Of a stretch of DNA of 64,000 bases, positions 1 through 8,412 are shown in pieces. Position numbers and translations under genes: made by a program. The stretch lies in contig JAYPHU010000007.1 in assembly GCA_038127535.1 (NCBI GenBank), forward strand, positions 1 through 64,000, in the 5' to 3' direction. Source of the stretch: JAYPHU01 sp038127535. GTDB taxonomy: Bacteria; Pseudomonadota; Alphaproteobacteria; Rhodospirillales; UBA2165. Every line of letters begins with the position of its first letter. Position 1 is the stretch's first letter. A model generated the notes under the pieces. That model made no database searches. It saw only the letters and a program-made list of their open reading frames with translations, and had not been told where the DNA came from.

Positions 1-1142
1 CGATTGGCCACGTTGATCATGGCAAGACGACGTTGACGGCGGCGATCACGAAGACGCTGGCCGAGTTGGGCGGTGCTGAGTTTACGGACTACGCCGACAT
101 TGATAAGGCACCGGAAGAGCGGGAACGTGGGATCACGATCTCGACGGCGCACGTTGAGTATGAGACGGACGCACGCCACTACGCGCATGTGGACTGCCCG
201 GGTCACGCTGACTACGTGAAGAACATGATCACGGGTGCGGCGCAGATGGATGGCGCGATCTTGGTTGTGAACGCGGCGGACGGCCCGATGCCGCAGACCC
301 GCGAGCATATCCTGCTGGCCCGTCAGGTTGGTGTGCCGGCGATTGTTGTTTACATGAACAAGGTCGACCAGGTGGACGACGAAGAGCTGTTGGAGCTTGT
401 TGAGCTTGAGGTGCGTGAGCTTCTGTCTTCGTATGAGTTCCCTGGCGACGATATTCCGATTGTGAAGGGTTCTGCCCTGGCGGCGTTGGAAGGCCGTGAT
501 GACGAGATCGGCAAGAACTCGATCCAGGAGTTGATGGCGGCGGTGGATGAGTATATCCCCCAGCCGGAGCGTCCGAAGGATCAGCCGTTCCTGATGCCGA
601 TTGAGGATGTATTCTCGATCTCGGGCCGGGGTACGGTTGTGACGGGCCGCGTTGAGTCTGGTGTTCTGAATACGGGCGACGAAGTTGAGATCGTCGGCAT
701 CAAGGATACGCAGAAGACGGTGTGCACGGGCGTTGAGATGTTCCGCAAGATCCTGGATCAGGGTGAGGCGGGCGACAACATCGGTTGCCTGCTGCGCGGC
801 ACGAAGCGTGAAGAGGTTGAGCGCGGCCAGGTTGTTGCGGCGCCGGGTTCGATCACGCCGCACAAGAAGTTCACCTGCGAGGCGTACATCCTGACCAAGG
901 AAGAGGGTGGGCGTCACACGCCGTTCTTTGCCAACTATCGTCCGCAGTTTTACTTCCGAACGACGGACGTGACGGGGACGGTTGAGTTGCCGTCGGGCAC
1001 GGAGATGGTGATGCCGGGTGATAATATCTCGATGACGGTCGAGTTGATCACGCCGATCGCCATGGACCAGGGCCTGCGCTTCGCGATCCGCGAAGGCGGC
1101 CGCACCGTCGGCGCCGGCGTCGTCGCAAGCATCGTCGAGTAA
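1..1142 (+). CDS. tuf: Elongation factor Tu, 5'-truncated by the window edge
   Basis: EF-Tu is the GTPase that carries aminoacyl-tRNA to the ribosomal A site. The frame is already open at base 3 and encodes the G1 loop GHVDHGKT, so the real start lies upstream of the window; the TTG at 33 is internal. The G2-G3 region (RGITI, DCPGH) and the G4 motif NKVD follow, then domains 2 and 3 through to the usual C-terminus (VGAGVV...). About 20-25 N-terminal residues are missing. It is the gene upstream of rpsJ, the classical tuf-S10 junction. Codon choice changes near the 3' end (see findings). Confidence 0.97.
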   Translation, partial: IGHVDHGKTTLTAAITKTLAELGGAEFTDYADIDKAPEERERGITISTAHVEYETDARHYAHVDCPGHADYVKNMITGAAQMDGAILVVNAADGPMPQTREHILLARQVGVPAIVVYMNKVDQVDDEELLELVELEVRELLSSYEFPGDDIPIVKGSALAALEGRDDEIGKNSIQELMAAVDEYIPQPERPKDQPFLMPIEDVFSISGRGTVVTGRVESGVLNTGDEVEIVGIKDTQKTVCTGVEMFRKILDQGEAGDNIGCLLRGTKREEVERGQVVAAPGSITPHKKFTCEAYILTKEEGGRHTPFFANYRPQFYFRTTDVTGTVELPSGTEMVMPGDNISMTVELITPIAMDQGLRFAIREGGRTVGAGVVASIVE

Positions 1143-1154
1143 CAATGTTTAATA

Positions 1155-1179
1155 CCGGCGCTCCATGGTGGGGCGCTGG
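1155..1179 (+). other. Hairpin between tuf and rpsJ
   Basis: Ten-base-pair inverted repeat (arms 1155-1164 and 1170-1179, two wobble pairs, five-base loop) lying in the 58-bp tuf-rpsJ gap. Only a weak T-rich stretch follows, so it is more likely an RNA processing or partial attenuation element than a strong terminator. Function is inferred. Confidence 0.35.
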
Positions 1180-1200
1180 TTCAGTTTAAGGCCTGAGATC

Positions 1201-1512
1201 ATGGTAGACAGTCAAAATATAAGAATACGCCTCAAAGCGTTCGATCACCGGGTTCTGGATCAATCCACCCTGGAGATTGTAAATACGGCCAAGCGCACCG
1301 GGGCGCAGGTCCGCGGACCGATCCCGCTGCCGACCAGGATCGAAAAGTATACGGTGTTGCGTTCGCCGCACATCGACAAGAAGTCCCGGGAACAGTTCGA
1401 AATCCGCACCCACAAGCGCATGCTCGATATTCTGGACCCAACGCCCGAAACCGTTGATGCCCTAATGAAGCTTGATTTGGCTTCCGGTGTCGACGTGGAA
1501 ATCAAACTCTAG
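1201..1512 (+). CDS. rpsJ: 30S ribosomal protein S10
   Basis: S10 sits in the head of the small subunit and, with NusB, in transcription antitermination complexes. The protein of 103 aa has the family core IRIRLKAFDHRVLDQ near the N-terminus and the conserved loop RTGAQVRGPIPLPT. An in-frame ATG at 1165 would add 12 residues, but it lies inside the tuf-rpsJ hairpin and the family starts at MVDSQNIRIRLK, so ATG 1201 is chosen. First gene of the S10 operon, followed directly by rplC. Confidence 0.97.
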   Translation: MVDSQNIRIRLKAFDHRVLDQSTLEIVNTAKRTGAQVRGPIPLPTRIEKYTVLRSPHIDKKSREQFEIRTHKRMLDILDPTPETVDALMKLDLASGVDVEIKL

Positions 1513-1524
1513 GTGGATCGCGCC

Positions 1525-2352
1525 ATGAGAACTGGATTAATTGCTCAAAAGCTTGGAATGAGCGCTTTCTTCGCCGAAGACGGCGCGCACATTCCGGTTA
1601 CCGTCTTGAAAGTGGATAATTGCCAGGTCGTTGCCCAGCGCACGCAAGAGCGGGACGGCTATTCCGCCCTGCAGCTCGGTGTCGGCGAAGCCAAGGTTAA
1701 GAACGTGTCCAAGCAGATGCGCGGCCACTTCGCCAAATCCAAGGTGGAACCCAAGCGCAAGTTAGCCGAGTTCCGCGTGTCCGATGACGCCCTGATTGAT
1801 GTCGGTTCGGAATTGACCGCGGACCATTTCATTGAAGGCCAGTATGTCGACGTGGTGGGCACTTCCAAGGGTAAGGGATTTGCCGGTGGCATGAAGCGCC
1901 ATGGTTTTGGCGGTCTTCGCGCTTCCCACGGCGTATCGATCAGCCACCGTGCTATTGGGTCCACCGGTCAATGCCAGGACCCGGGCAAGGTGTTCAAGGG
2001 CAAGAAAATGGCCGGTCAGATGGGCGACGTCCAGGTCACCTCACAAAATCTGCAGGTCGTGTCCACCGATACGGATCGCGGTTTGATCCTGGTGAGAGGG
2101 GCTGTACCCGGTTCCAAGGGTGGCTTTATTCTGGTCAGCGACGCCGTGAAGAAGCCGCTGCCGGACGGTGTGCCGATGCCGGGTGCTGTTCGGGGTGGCA
2201 CTGCTGCTGCCGAAAAGGCGCCGGAGGAAGAAGAAATTCTGGCAGAGGACGTTCAGGAAGATGCCGTGGAAGCCGCGCCGGCTGAGGAGGCCGCGCCCGA
2301 GGCCGAAGCCCAGAATGCCGCCAACGCTGACGGCGAAGAGAATAAGGAATAG
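1525..2352 (+). CDS. rplC: 50S ribosomal protein L3 with long acidic tail
   Basis: L3 is an early-assembly large-subunit protein near the peptidyl transferase centre. The 275-aa product begins MRTGLIAQKLGM; the ATG at 1525 is preceded by AGGTGG at 1511-1516, whereas the in-frame GTG at 1513 abuts the rpsJ stop and has no binding site. The L3 signature GKGFAGGMKRHGFGG with the following SHG is present. The last 60 or so residues are an alanine/glutamate-rich tail beyond the usual length of about 210 aa. Such tails occur in other alphaproteobacteria. Confidence 0.97.
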   Translation: MRTGLIAQKLGMSAFFAEDGAHIPVTVLKVDNCQVVAQRTQERDGYSALQLGVGEAKVKNVSKQMRGHFAKSKVEPKRKLAEFRVSDDALIDVGSELTADHFIEGQYVDVVGTSKGKGFAGGMKRHGFGGLRASHGVSISHRAIGSTGQCQDPGKVFKGKKMAGQMGDVQVTSQNLQVVSTDTDRGLILVRGAVPGSKGGFILVSDAVKKPLPDGVPMPGAVRGGTAAAEKAPEEEEILAEDVQEDAVEAAPAEEAAPEAEAQNAANADGEENKE

Positions 2353-2358
2353 TCGATC

Positions 2359-2979
2359 ATGAAATGTGACGTGATCAGTTTGGATAACAAGAAGGTCGGC
2401 GATATCGATCTCGACGACGCCATCTTCTGCGTCTCGCCTCGCGCCGATCTTCTGCATCGCGCCGTCAATTGGCAGCTTGCCAAGCGCCGGTCGGGCAACC
2501 ACAAAACCAAGCAACGTGCTGAGATTGCCGGCAGCACGGCCAAGCCGTTCCGCCAAAAAGGTACTGGCCGCGCCCGCCAGGGTGACAAAAAGTCCCCGCA
2601 TATGGTTGGCGGCGGTGTCGCGTTCGGCCCGGTCGTGCGCGATCACAGCCACAACCTGCCAAAGAAGGTGCGCCGTGCGGCGATGCGTTCCGCGTTGTCC
2701 GCCAAGCAGGCCGACGGCAAGTTGATTGTTTTGGATGAGGCTAAATCCTCCTCCGGTAAGACCGGCGAACTGGCGAAGCAGTTGAAGGCCTTGGGCTGGA
2801 AGTCGGCCTTGGTTATCGGCGGCAATGAGGTTGACGTCAACTTCAGCCGCGCCATCGGTAATATCCGCGAAGTCGATGTGCTGCCGCAGCAAGGCGCCAA
2901 TGTCTATGACATCCTCCGCCGCGATACGCTGGTGCTGACCAGGGACGCTGTGGCTCAGTTGCAGGAGCGTTTGAAATGA
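2359..2979 (+). CDS. rplD: 50S ribosomal protein L4
   Basis: L4 (206 aa) lines the nascent peptide exit tunnel through its extended loop. The loop is recognisable as RQKGTGRARQGDKKSPHMVGGG (read in parts), the most conserved stretch of the family. In E. coli L4 also represses its own operon; no leader of that kind is visible here. The TGA overlaps the rplW start (ATGA), which suggests translational coupling. Confidence 0.97.
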   Translation: MKCDVISLDNKKVGDIDLDDAIFCVSPRADLLHRAVNWQLAKRRSGNHKTKQRAEIAGSTAKPFRQKGTGRARQGDKKSPHMVGGGVAFGPVVRDHSHNLPKKVRRAAMRSALSAKQADGKLIVLDEAKSSSGKTGELAKQLKALGWKSALVIGGNEVDVNFSRAIGNIREVDVLPQQGANVYDILRRDTLVLTRDAVAQLQERLK

Positions 2980-3302
2980 GCAGCCCGTACGCCAACAAAA
3001 ATCTGAAGCTTAGCAAAGAGCGGATGTATCAGGTGATCAGTTCGCCGATGATTACGGAAAAGGCGACGATCATTTCCGAGCACAATCAAGTTGTTTTCAA
3101 GGTGCCGCTGGACGCGTCCAAGCCGGAAATTCGCGCTGCCGTCGAAGGACTGTTCGACGTCAAGGTGAAGGCCGTGAATACCCTCCGTCAGAAGGGTAAG
3201 GTGAAACGGTTCCGCGGAAAAATTGGCAAGCGGGTCGATACCAAGAAAGCGATCGTCACGCTGGCCGACGGCGACTCTATCGACATCACGACCGGCGTAT
3301 AG
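2976..3302 (+). CDS. rplW: 50S ribosomal protein L23
   Basis: L23 (108 aa) lies at the exit-tunnel rim, the docking site for trigger factor and SRP. The core starts at YQVISSPMITEKAT and ends with the IDITTGV strand. The start at 2976 overlaps the rplD stop by four bases and gives a 16-residue extension ending SKERM, which resembles alphaproteobacterial L23 proteins; the internal ATG at 3024 is a weaker alternative. Confidence 0.96.
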   Translation: MSSPYANKNLKLSKERMYQVISSPMITEKATIISEHNQVVFKVPLDASKPEIRAAVEGLFDVKVKAVNTLRQKGKVKRFRGKIGKRVDTKKAIVTLADGDSIDITTGV

Positions 3303-3316
3303 GCAGGGGACGGATT

Positions 3317-4141
3317 ATGGCACTTAAGAATTACAAACCCACATCCCCCGGCCGGCGGAGCCTTGTGCTAGTCGACAAGTCGGATTTGTGGTCCGGTAAG
3401 CCGGAGAAAAGCCTGACCGAAGGTCTGCGCAGCAAGGGAGGCCGTAACAACAAGGGCCGCATCACCATGCGCCGCCGGGGTGGTGGTCACAAACGCCGCT
3501 ACCGGGTCGTTGATTTTAAACGTCAGCGTTATGACGTGCCGGCGACCGTGGAGCGTCTCGAATACGATCCGAACCGGAGCGCCTTCATCGCGCTGATCAC
3601 CTACGAAGACGGTGAGAAGTCCTACATCCTGGCGCCGCAACGTCTGCAGCCGGGTGACACTGTCATTTCCGGCGAACGGGTCGATATCAAGCCGGGCAAT
3701 GCGCTGCCCATGAGCAACATTCCGGTCGGCACGATCATCCACAATGTGGAGATGAAAGTCGGCGGCGGCGGTCAAATCGCTCGGTCCGCCGGAACTTATG
3801 TGCAGTTGATCGGTAAAGACCAAGGCTATGCGCAGTTGCGCCTGACTTCCGGTGAAATTCGTATGGTGCGGGCCGAATGCATGGCTACCATCGGTGCGGT
3901 GTCTAATCCGGACCAAGCCAACACCAAACTCGGTAAGGCCGGCCGCAAGCGCTGGCTGGGTAAACGCCCGCAGGTTCGCGGTGTCGCCATGAACCCGGTG
4001 GATCACCCCCATGGTGGTGGTGAGGGCCGGACGTCCGGTGGCCGTCATCCGGTGTCGCCGTGGGGCAAGCCGACCAAGGGTAAACGTACGCGGAATAACA
4101 AGAAGACCGACCGGCTGATTATGCGCCGGCGGAAGCGGTAA
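3317..4141 (+). CDS. rplB: 50S ribosomal protein L2
   Basis: L2 (274 aa) is a primary 23S rRNA binder needed for subunit association and peptidyl transferase activity. It carries the diagnostic C-terminal signature NPVDHPHGGGEGRTSGGRHP, including the histidine implicated in activity, and the basic SPWGKPTKGKRTR end. Length is normal. It lies 14 bp after rplW and 10 bp before rpsS. Confidence 0.98.
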   Translation: MALKNYKPTSPGRRSLVLVDKSDLWSGKPEKSLTEGLRSKGGRNNKGRITMRRRGGGHKRRYRVVDFKRQRYDVPATVERLEYDPNRSAFIALITYEDGEKSYILAPQRLQPGDTVISGERVDIKPGNALPMSNIPVGTIIHNVEMKVGGGGQIARSAGTYVQLIGKDQGYAQLRLTSGEIRMVRAECMATIGAVSNPDQANTKLGKAGRKRWLGKRPQVRGVAMNPVDHPHGGGEGRTSGGRHPVSPWGKPTKGKRTRNNKKTDRLIMRRRKR

Positions 4142-4151
4142 AGGAGGAACT

Positions 4152-4430
4152 GTGTCTCGTTCTGTTTGGAAAGGACCGTTCGTCGACGGTTACATGCTCA
4201 AGAAGGCGGAGGCCGCCCGCGCATCCGGTCGTAATGACGTCATTAAGACCTGGTCCCGGCGTTCCACCATCCTGCCGCAATTCGTTGGCCTGACCTTCGG
4301 GGTCTACAACGGCCAGAAATTCATCCCCGTGTTGGTGACAGAAAACATGGTGGGTCACAAGTTGGGCGAGTTTTCGCCGACCCGCAATTACTACGGTCAC
4401 GCCGCGGACAAGAAAGGTAAGAGGGACTAG
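4152..4430 (+). CDS. rpsS: 30S ribosomal protein S19 (GTG start)
   Basis: S19 (92 aa) binds 16S rRNA in the small-subunit head with S13. The sequence SRSVWKGPFVDGYML and the conserved GHKLGEFSPTRNY block are both present. The start is GTG at 4152, with AAGGAGG at 4141-4147 placed correctly; no ATG is available near the conserved N-terminus. Confidence 0.97.
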   Translation: MSRSVWKGPFVDGYMLKKAEAARASGRNDVIKTWSRRSTILPQFVGLTFGVYNGQKFIPVLVTENMVGHKLGEFSPTRNYYGHAADKKGKRD

Positions 4431-4432
4431 TC

Positions 4433-4813
4433 ATGGGCAAGAGTGCAGCCCCCCGGCGCCTGGCTGATAACGAAGCGAAGGCTTTTTCCAAGTCGATCCG
4501 CATCAGCCCGCAGAAACTGAACCTGGTGGCCCAGTCTATCCGGGGTAAGTCCTGCGAGGAGGCCTTGAACGAATTGACTTTTTCGCGCCGCCGTGTGGCC
4601 GGCGAGGTAAAGAAGGTTCTGCAGTCGGCGATCGCCAATGCGGAAAATAATCAGCAACTGGACGTGGACCGTTTGTTTGTCGCCGAAGCGACCGCCGGCC
4701 GCCAGTTTGTGATGAAGCGCTGGAAGGCTCGGGCTCGCGGCCGGGTGGGACGTATTTTGAAACCCTTCAGCAACTTAACCATTGTGGTGCGTGAGCGCGA
4801 GGAGACTGCGTAA
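4433..4813 (+). CDS. rplV: 50S ribosomal protein L22
   Basis: L22 (126 aa) reaches into the exit tunnel through a beta hairpin, a site of macrolide resistance mutations. The family signature is seen as RQFVMKRWKARARGRVGRI near the C-terminus. Its stop codon TAA shares one base with the rpsC start at 4813, consistent with tight coupling. Confidence 0.96.
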   Translation: MGKSAAPRRLADNEAKAFSKSIRISPQKLNLVAQSIRGKSCEEALNELTFSRRRVAGEVKKVLQSAIANAENNQQLDVDRLFVAEATAGRQFVMKRWKARARGRVGRILKPFSNLTIVVREREETA

Positions 4814-5493
4814 TGGGGCAGAAAGTCAATCCGATCGGTTTCCGTGTCGGTATAAACAGGACCTGGGATTCCCGCTGGTACGCCGACAAGAACAGCTATG
4901 CCGATCTTCTGCACGAGGACTTGGAGCTTCGTAGCTATTTACAAAGCCGCCTGCAGCAGGCTGGACTCAGCAAGGTCGTTATTGAACGACCGGCACGTCG
5001 CGCGCGGGTGACTATTCACACGGCTCGTCCGGGTGTGGTCATCGGCAAGAAAGGCGCCGACATTGAGACACTGCGGGCCGAACTGGGGCGCCGTACCGGT
5101 GGCGATGTTAGCCTGAACATCGTTGAAATCCGCAAGCCTGAGATCGACGCTCAGTTGATTGCCGAAAACATCGCCCAGCAGTTGGAGCGCCGGATCGCTT
5201 TCCGCCGCGCCATGAAGCGGGCCGTCCAGTCGGCTATGCGTCTGGGCGCTGAAGGTATCCGGATTAACTGCGCCGGCCGGTTGGGCGGTGCAGAAATTGC
5301 CCGAACTGAATGGTATCGCGAAGGGCAGGTACCGCTGCACACGCTCCGCGCTGATATCGATTATGGCACCGCCAGAGCCAAGACCACGTACGGTATTTGC
5401 GGCGTCAAGGTTTGGGTCTATCGCGGTGAAATTCTGGCTCACGATCCGATGGCCGTTGAGAAACGCGCCCTGGAACAACAGCCGCAGCGTTAA
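4813..5493 (+). CDS. rpsC: 30S ribosomal protein S3
   Basis: S3 (226 aa) forms part of the mRNA entry channel, with helicase activity together with S4 and S5. The N-terminus GQKVNPIGFRVGI, the KH-domain loop GVVIGKKGADIE and the C-terminal domain with GRLGGAEIART are all recognisable. Length is normal. It overlaps rplV by one base and precedes rplP. Confidence 0.98.
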   Translation: MGQKVNPIGFRVGINRTWDSRWYADKNSYADLLHEDLELRSYLQSRLQQAGLSKVVIERPARRARVTIHTARPGVVIGKKGADIETLRAELGRRTGGDVSLNIVEIRKPEIDAQLIAENIAQQLERRIAFRRAMKRAVQSAMRLGAEGIRINCAGRLGGAEIARTEWYREGQVPLHTLRADIDYGTARAKTTYGICGVKVWVYRGEILAHDPMAVEKRALEQQPQR

Positions 5494-5511
5494 GGGTCAA
5501 GGAACGGAACC

Positions 5512-5931
5512 ATGCTTCAGCCTAAAAGAACAAAATTCCGGAAAGCCCATAAGGGCCGGATTCACGGGATCGCCAAGGGCGGTTCTTCGTTGAATTTCGG
5601 GTCCTACGGTTTGAAGGCAATGAGTCCGGGCCGGATCACCGCCCGCCAGATTGAGGCTGCACGGCGGACCATGACCCGGCATATGAAACGTGCCGGCCGT
5701 GTATGGATTCGCATTTTCCCGGATATTCCGGTGTCGACCAAGCCGGCGGAAGTTCGTCAGGGTAAAGGTAAGGGCACGCCCGAATATTGGATCGCCCGGG
5801 TCAAGCCCGGCCGGATTATGTTTGAAATCGACGGCGTGCCGGAAAATATTGCCCGCCGTGCCTTTGAATTGGCGGCGGCAAAATTACCGAACCAGACCAA
5901 GTTCGTCCAACGCCTGGGCGCGGGAGAATAA
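5512..5931 (+). CDS. rplP: 50S ribosomal protein L16
   Basis: L16 (139 aa) organises the A-site tRNA binding region of the large subunit. The N-terminal MLQPKRTKFRKAHKG block and the central IRIFPDIPVSTKPAEVRQGKGKG region (read in parts) are diagnostic. The arginine targeted by the RoxA-type hydroxylase in some bacteria falls in this region. Length is normal. Confidence 0.97.
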   Translation: MLQPKRTKFRKAHKGRIHGIAKGGSSLNFGSYGLKAMSPGRITARQIEAARRTMTRHMKRAGRVWIRIFPDIPVSTKPAEVRQGKGKGTPEYWIARVKPGRIMFEIDGVPENIARRAFELAAAKLPNQTKFVQRLGAGE

Positions 5932-5934
5932 GCG

Positions 5935-6135
5935 ATGAAAGCCGAAGATCTGCGCACCAAATCGGTCGATGAATTGAACGATCAGTTGAACGACCTGGCC
6001 AAGGAAGCATTTAACCTGCGTTTTCAGCAGGCCAGTGGCCAGCTTGAGAATACTGCCCGCGTCCGTGCGGTCCGCCGCGACCTTGCACGGGTAAAGACAA
6101 TTTTGAAGGAAAAGACGCGGGAATCCGCCTCCTAA
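5935..6135 (+). CDS. rpmC: 50S ribosomal protein L29
   Basis: L29 (66 aa) is a two-helix protein beside L23 at the exit site. The pattern KAEDLRTKSVDELNDQL followed by NLRFQQASGQLENTARVR matches the family. It starts three bases after rplP. Confidence 0.95.
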   Translation: MKAEDLRTKSVDELNDQLNDLAKEAFNLRFQQASGQLENTARVRAVRRDLARVKTILKEKTRESAS

Positions 6136-6147
6136 GGAGTTTTAGTG

Positions 6148-6384
6148 ATGCCGAAGCGAATTATGCAGGGTGTCGTTGTTAGCGACAAAATGGACAAAAC
6201 GGTCGTCGTGAATGTCGAGCGTAAGTTCGCCCATCCCCTGTACAAAAAATACATCAAACGCTCGAAGCGTTATCACGCTCATGACGAAAATAATGCGTTC
6301 AAGGTCGGTGATATCGTCAGCATTCAGGAATGCCGGCCCCTGTCGAAGACCAAACGCTGGGAAGTAATCGCCGACGCCGGTTAA
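6148..6384 (+). CDS. rpsQ: 30S ribosomal protein S17
   Basis: S17 (78 aa) is an OB-fold protein that binds 16S rRNA early in assembly. The motifs GVVVSDKMDKTVVV and VGDIVSIQECRPLSKTKRW are typical. A GTG at 6145 lies directly before the ATG at 6148; the TAAGGAG at 6133-6139 is spaced for the ATG, which is chosen. Confidence 0.96.
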   Translation: MPKRIMQGVVVSDKMDKTVVVNVERKFAHPLYKKYIKRSKRYHAHDENNAFKVGDIVSIQECRPLSKTKRWEVIADAG

Positions 6385-6413
6385 GGCGTGGTGGAATAGA
6401 AGGACGTAAGCAG

Positions 6414-6782
6414 ATGATTCAGATGCAAACCAACCTGGAAGTGGCGGATAATTCCGGCGCGCGACGGGTGCAGTGCATCAAGGTTCTCGGCGGCTCGAAG
6501 CGTAAGTTTGCTTCGGTCGGCGATGTAATCGTGGTGTCGGTTAAAGAGGCCATTCCGCGCGGCCGCGTGAAGAAAGGCGAGATGCACCGCGCCGTTGTGG
6601 TGCGCACCGCCAAGGAAATCCGCCGCCCCGACGGCAGCGCGATCCGATTTGACAGCAACGCCGCCGTGCTGATCAACAACCAGAACGAGCCCATCGGCAC
6701 CCGGATTTTCGGCCCGGTGACTCGTGAGCTGCGCAGCAAGAGCTACATGAAGATCATCTCGCTTGCGCCGGAGGTGCTGTAA
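6414..6782 (+). CDS. rplN: 50S ribosomal protein L14
   Basis: L14 (122 aa) contacts the small subunit at bridges B5/B8 and is the target of the silencing factor RsfS. It begins MIQMQTNLEVADNSGA and carries RGRVKKGEMHRAVVVRT, both family hallmarks. The frame is open further upstream to 6330, but the conserved N-terminus fixes the start at 6414. The stop shares a base with the rplX start. Confidence 0.97.
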   Translation: MIQMQTNLEVADNSGARRVQCIKVLGGSKRKFASVGDVIVVSVKEAIPRGRVKKGEMHRAVVVRTAKEIRRPDGSAIRFDSNAAVLINNQNEPIGTRIFGPVTRELRSKSYMKIISLAPEVL

Positions 6783-7099
6783 TGGTTGCGCACATCAAAA
6801 AAGGCGACAGAGTTGTGGTCCTCACCGGCCGTGACAAAGGTAAGACCGGTGAAGTTCTGAAAATGGTCCCGGCGCGTTCCCGGGCGATTGTTCAGGGCGT
6901 CAACATGGTGAAGCGCCATACCGCGCCGTCTCAGGCAGGCGCCGGCGGCATCATCGAAAAAGAAGCCACCATTCATGTTTCCAACCTAGCCCATGTGGAC
7001 CCGTCGGACGACAAACCGACCCGCGTCGGCACCAAGGTTTTGGAAGATGGCCGCCGTGTCCGCTATGCGAAGCGGTCCGGCGAAGTGATTGATTTATAG
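6782..7099 (+). CDS. rplX: 50S ribosomal protein L24
   Basis: L24 (105 aa) is an assembly initiator for the large subunit. The N-terminal KOW motif KKGDRVVVLTGRDKGKTGEV is clear, followed by the VNMVKRHTAP segment. It overlaps rplN by one base. Confidence 0.96.
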   Translation: MVAHIKKGDRVVVLTGRDKGKTGEVLKMVPARSRAIVQGVNMVKRHTAPSQAGAGGIIEKEATIHVSNLAHVDPSDDKPTRVGTKVLEDGRRVRYAKRSGEVIDL

Positions 7100-7110
7100 G
7101 GATTTTTGAA

Positions 7111-7650
7111 ATGGCTCGCTTACGCGATACGTTCGATTCTGAAATCCGGCAGAAGCTGATGGAGCGGTTGAACTACTCCAACCCGATGCAAGTGCCGAAG
7201 CTGGAAAAAATTGTGCTCAATATGGGTGTGGGAGAGGCTTCTCAGGACCGCAAGAAGATCGAGTCTGCGGTTGATGAGATGACGGCCATTGCCGGTCAGA
7301 AGCCGGTGATCACCAAGGCCCGCCAATCCATTGCCGGGTTTAAGTTGCGCGACGGTATGATCGTCGGTTGCAAGGTAACCCTGCGGGGTGAGCGCATGTA
7401 CGAGTTCCTTGACCGTCTGGTCAACGTTGCCTTGCCGCGTGTCCGCGACTTCCGCGGTATTTCCGGCAAGAGCTTTGACGGCCGGGGCAATTTCGCCCTG
7501 GGCATCAAGGAACAGATCATTTTTCCGGAGATCGACTATGACCGCGTCGATCAAATTCGGGGCATGGACGTGGTGATTTGCACCACGGCGAATTCCGACG
7601 ACGAAGCCCGCGAGCTTCTGCGCGAATTTAACATGCCGTTCAATAACTAG
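7111..7650 (+). CDS. rplE: 50S ribosomal protein L5
   Basis: L5 (179 aa) binds 5S rRNA and contacts P-site tRNA. Diagnostic stretches are NPMQVPKLEKIVLNMGVGEA, ITKARQSIAGFKLRDG and the end TANSDDEARELLREFNMPF. Length is normal and there is no internal anomaly. Confidence 0.98.
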   Translation: MARLRDTFDSEIRQKLMERLNYSNPMQVPKLEKIVLNMGVGEASQDRKKIESAVDEMTAIAGQKPVITKARQSIAGFKLRDGMIVGCKVTLRGERMYEFLDRLVNVALPRVRDFRGISGKSFDGRGNFALGIKEQIIFPEIDYDRVDQIRGMDVVICTTANSDDEARELLREFNMPFNN

Positions 7651-7671
7651 AGATAGGGACGGAGATTTAGG

Positions 7672-7977
7672 ATGGCCAAAAAGAGCGTCATCGAACGGAA
7701 CAAGAAGCGCATGCGCATGTCGGCTCAATATGCCGAAAAGCGCGCCGCGTTGAAGGCAATCGCGAAAGATCAGAATGCGAGCGCCGAGGACCGTTTCAAT
7801 GCCTGGCTGAAACTTGCGGAACTGCCGCGCAACTCTTCGAAGACTCGTGTACGTCTGCGTTGTGATGTGTCCGGCCGTGGCCGTGGCAACTACCGTAAAT
7901 TCCGACTGTCGCGTATCGCTTTGCGCGACCTTGCGTCGCTGGGGCAAATCCCCGGCATGGTCAAGTCGAGCTGGTAA
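7672..7977 (+). CDS. rpsN: 30S ribosomal protein S14, zinc-free form
   Basis: S14 (101 aa) lies in the small-subunit head. The C-terminal half contains RCDVSGRGRGNYRKFRLSRI, the family signature. Only one cysteine is present, so this is the longer C-minus type without a zinc knuckle, as normal for proteobacteria. Confidence 0.97.
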   Translation: MAKKSVIERNKKRMRMSAQYAEKRAALKAIAKDQNASAEDRFNAWLKLAELPRNSSKTRVRLRCDVSGRGRGNYRKFRLSRIALRDLASLGQIPGMVKSSW

Positions 7978-7992
7978 GGAGAGACGCTAAAG

Positions 7993-8391
7993 ATGTCTAT
8001 GACTGATCCCGTAGCGGACTTGTTAACCCGCATTCGTAACGGCCAACAGGCCAAAAAGGATTCGATCGTCGCGCCGGCATCGAAGCTGCGCGAAAATCTT
8101 CTCGATGTGCTGCGCCGTGAAGGCTACATCCGAAACTTCGAGCGTTATAACGTGAAGACCGGCATCGACGAAATTAAGATCGAGCTCAAGTATTTCGACG
8201 GTGAGCCGGTGATCCGTGAGATCAATCGAGTATCCCGTCCGGGCTGCCGTGTGTATTCGAAAATCAAGGACTTGCCGAAAGTCTATAACGGCCTCGGCAT
8301 CGCTATCTTGTCGACACCGCGGGGCGTTATGTCCGACGCGGAAGCCCGCGAGGCAAATGTCGGTGGCGAAGTCCTGTGTCACGTATTCTAG
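7993..8391 (+). CDS. rpsH: 30S ribosomal protein S8
   Basis: S8 (132 aa) binds the central domain of 16S rRNA and in E. coli represses the spc operon. The DPVADLLTRIRNGQ N-terminus and the C-terminal STPRGVMSDAEAREANVGGE signature are both present. Start is ATG 7993; a second ATG two codons later would also fit. Confidence 0.97.
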   Translation: MSMTDPVADLLTRIRNGQQAKKDSIVAPASKLRENLLDVLRREGYIRNFERYNVKTGIDEIKIELKYFDGEPVIREINRVSRPGCRVYSKIKDLPKVYNGLGIAILSTPRGVMSDAEAREANVGGEVLCHVF

Positions 8392-8412
8392 GGTTGAGGA
8401 GGCCGTAGGAAA

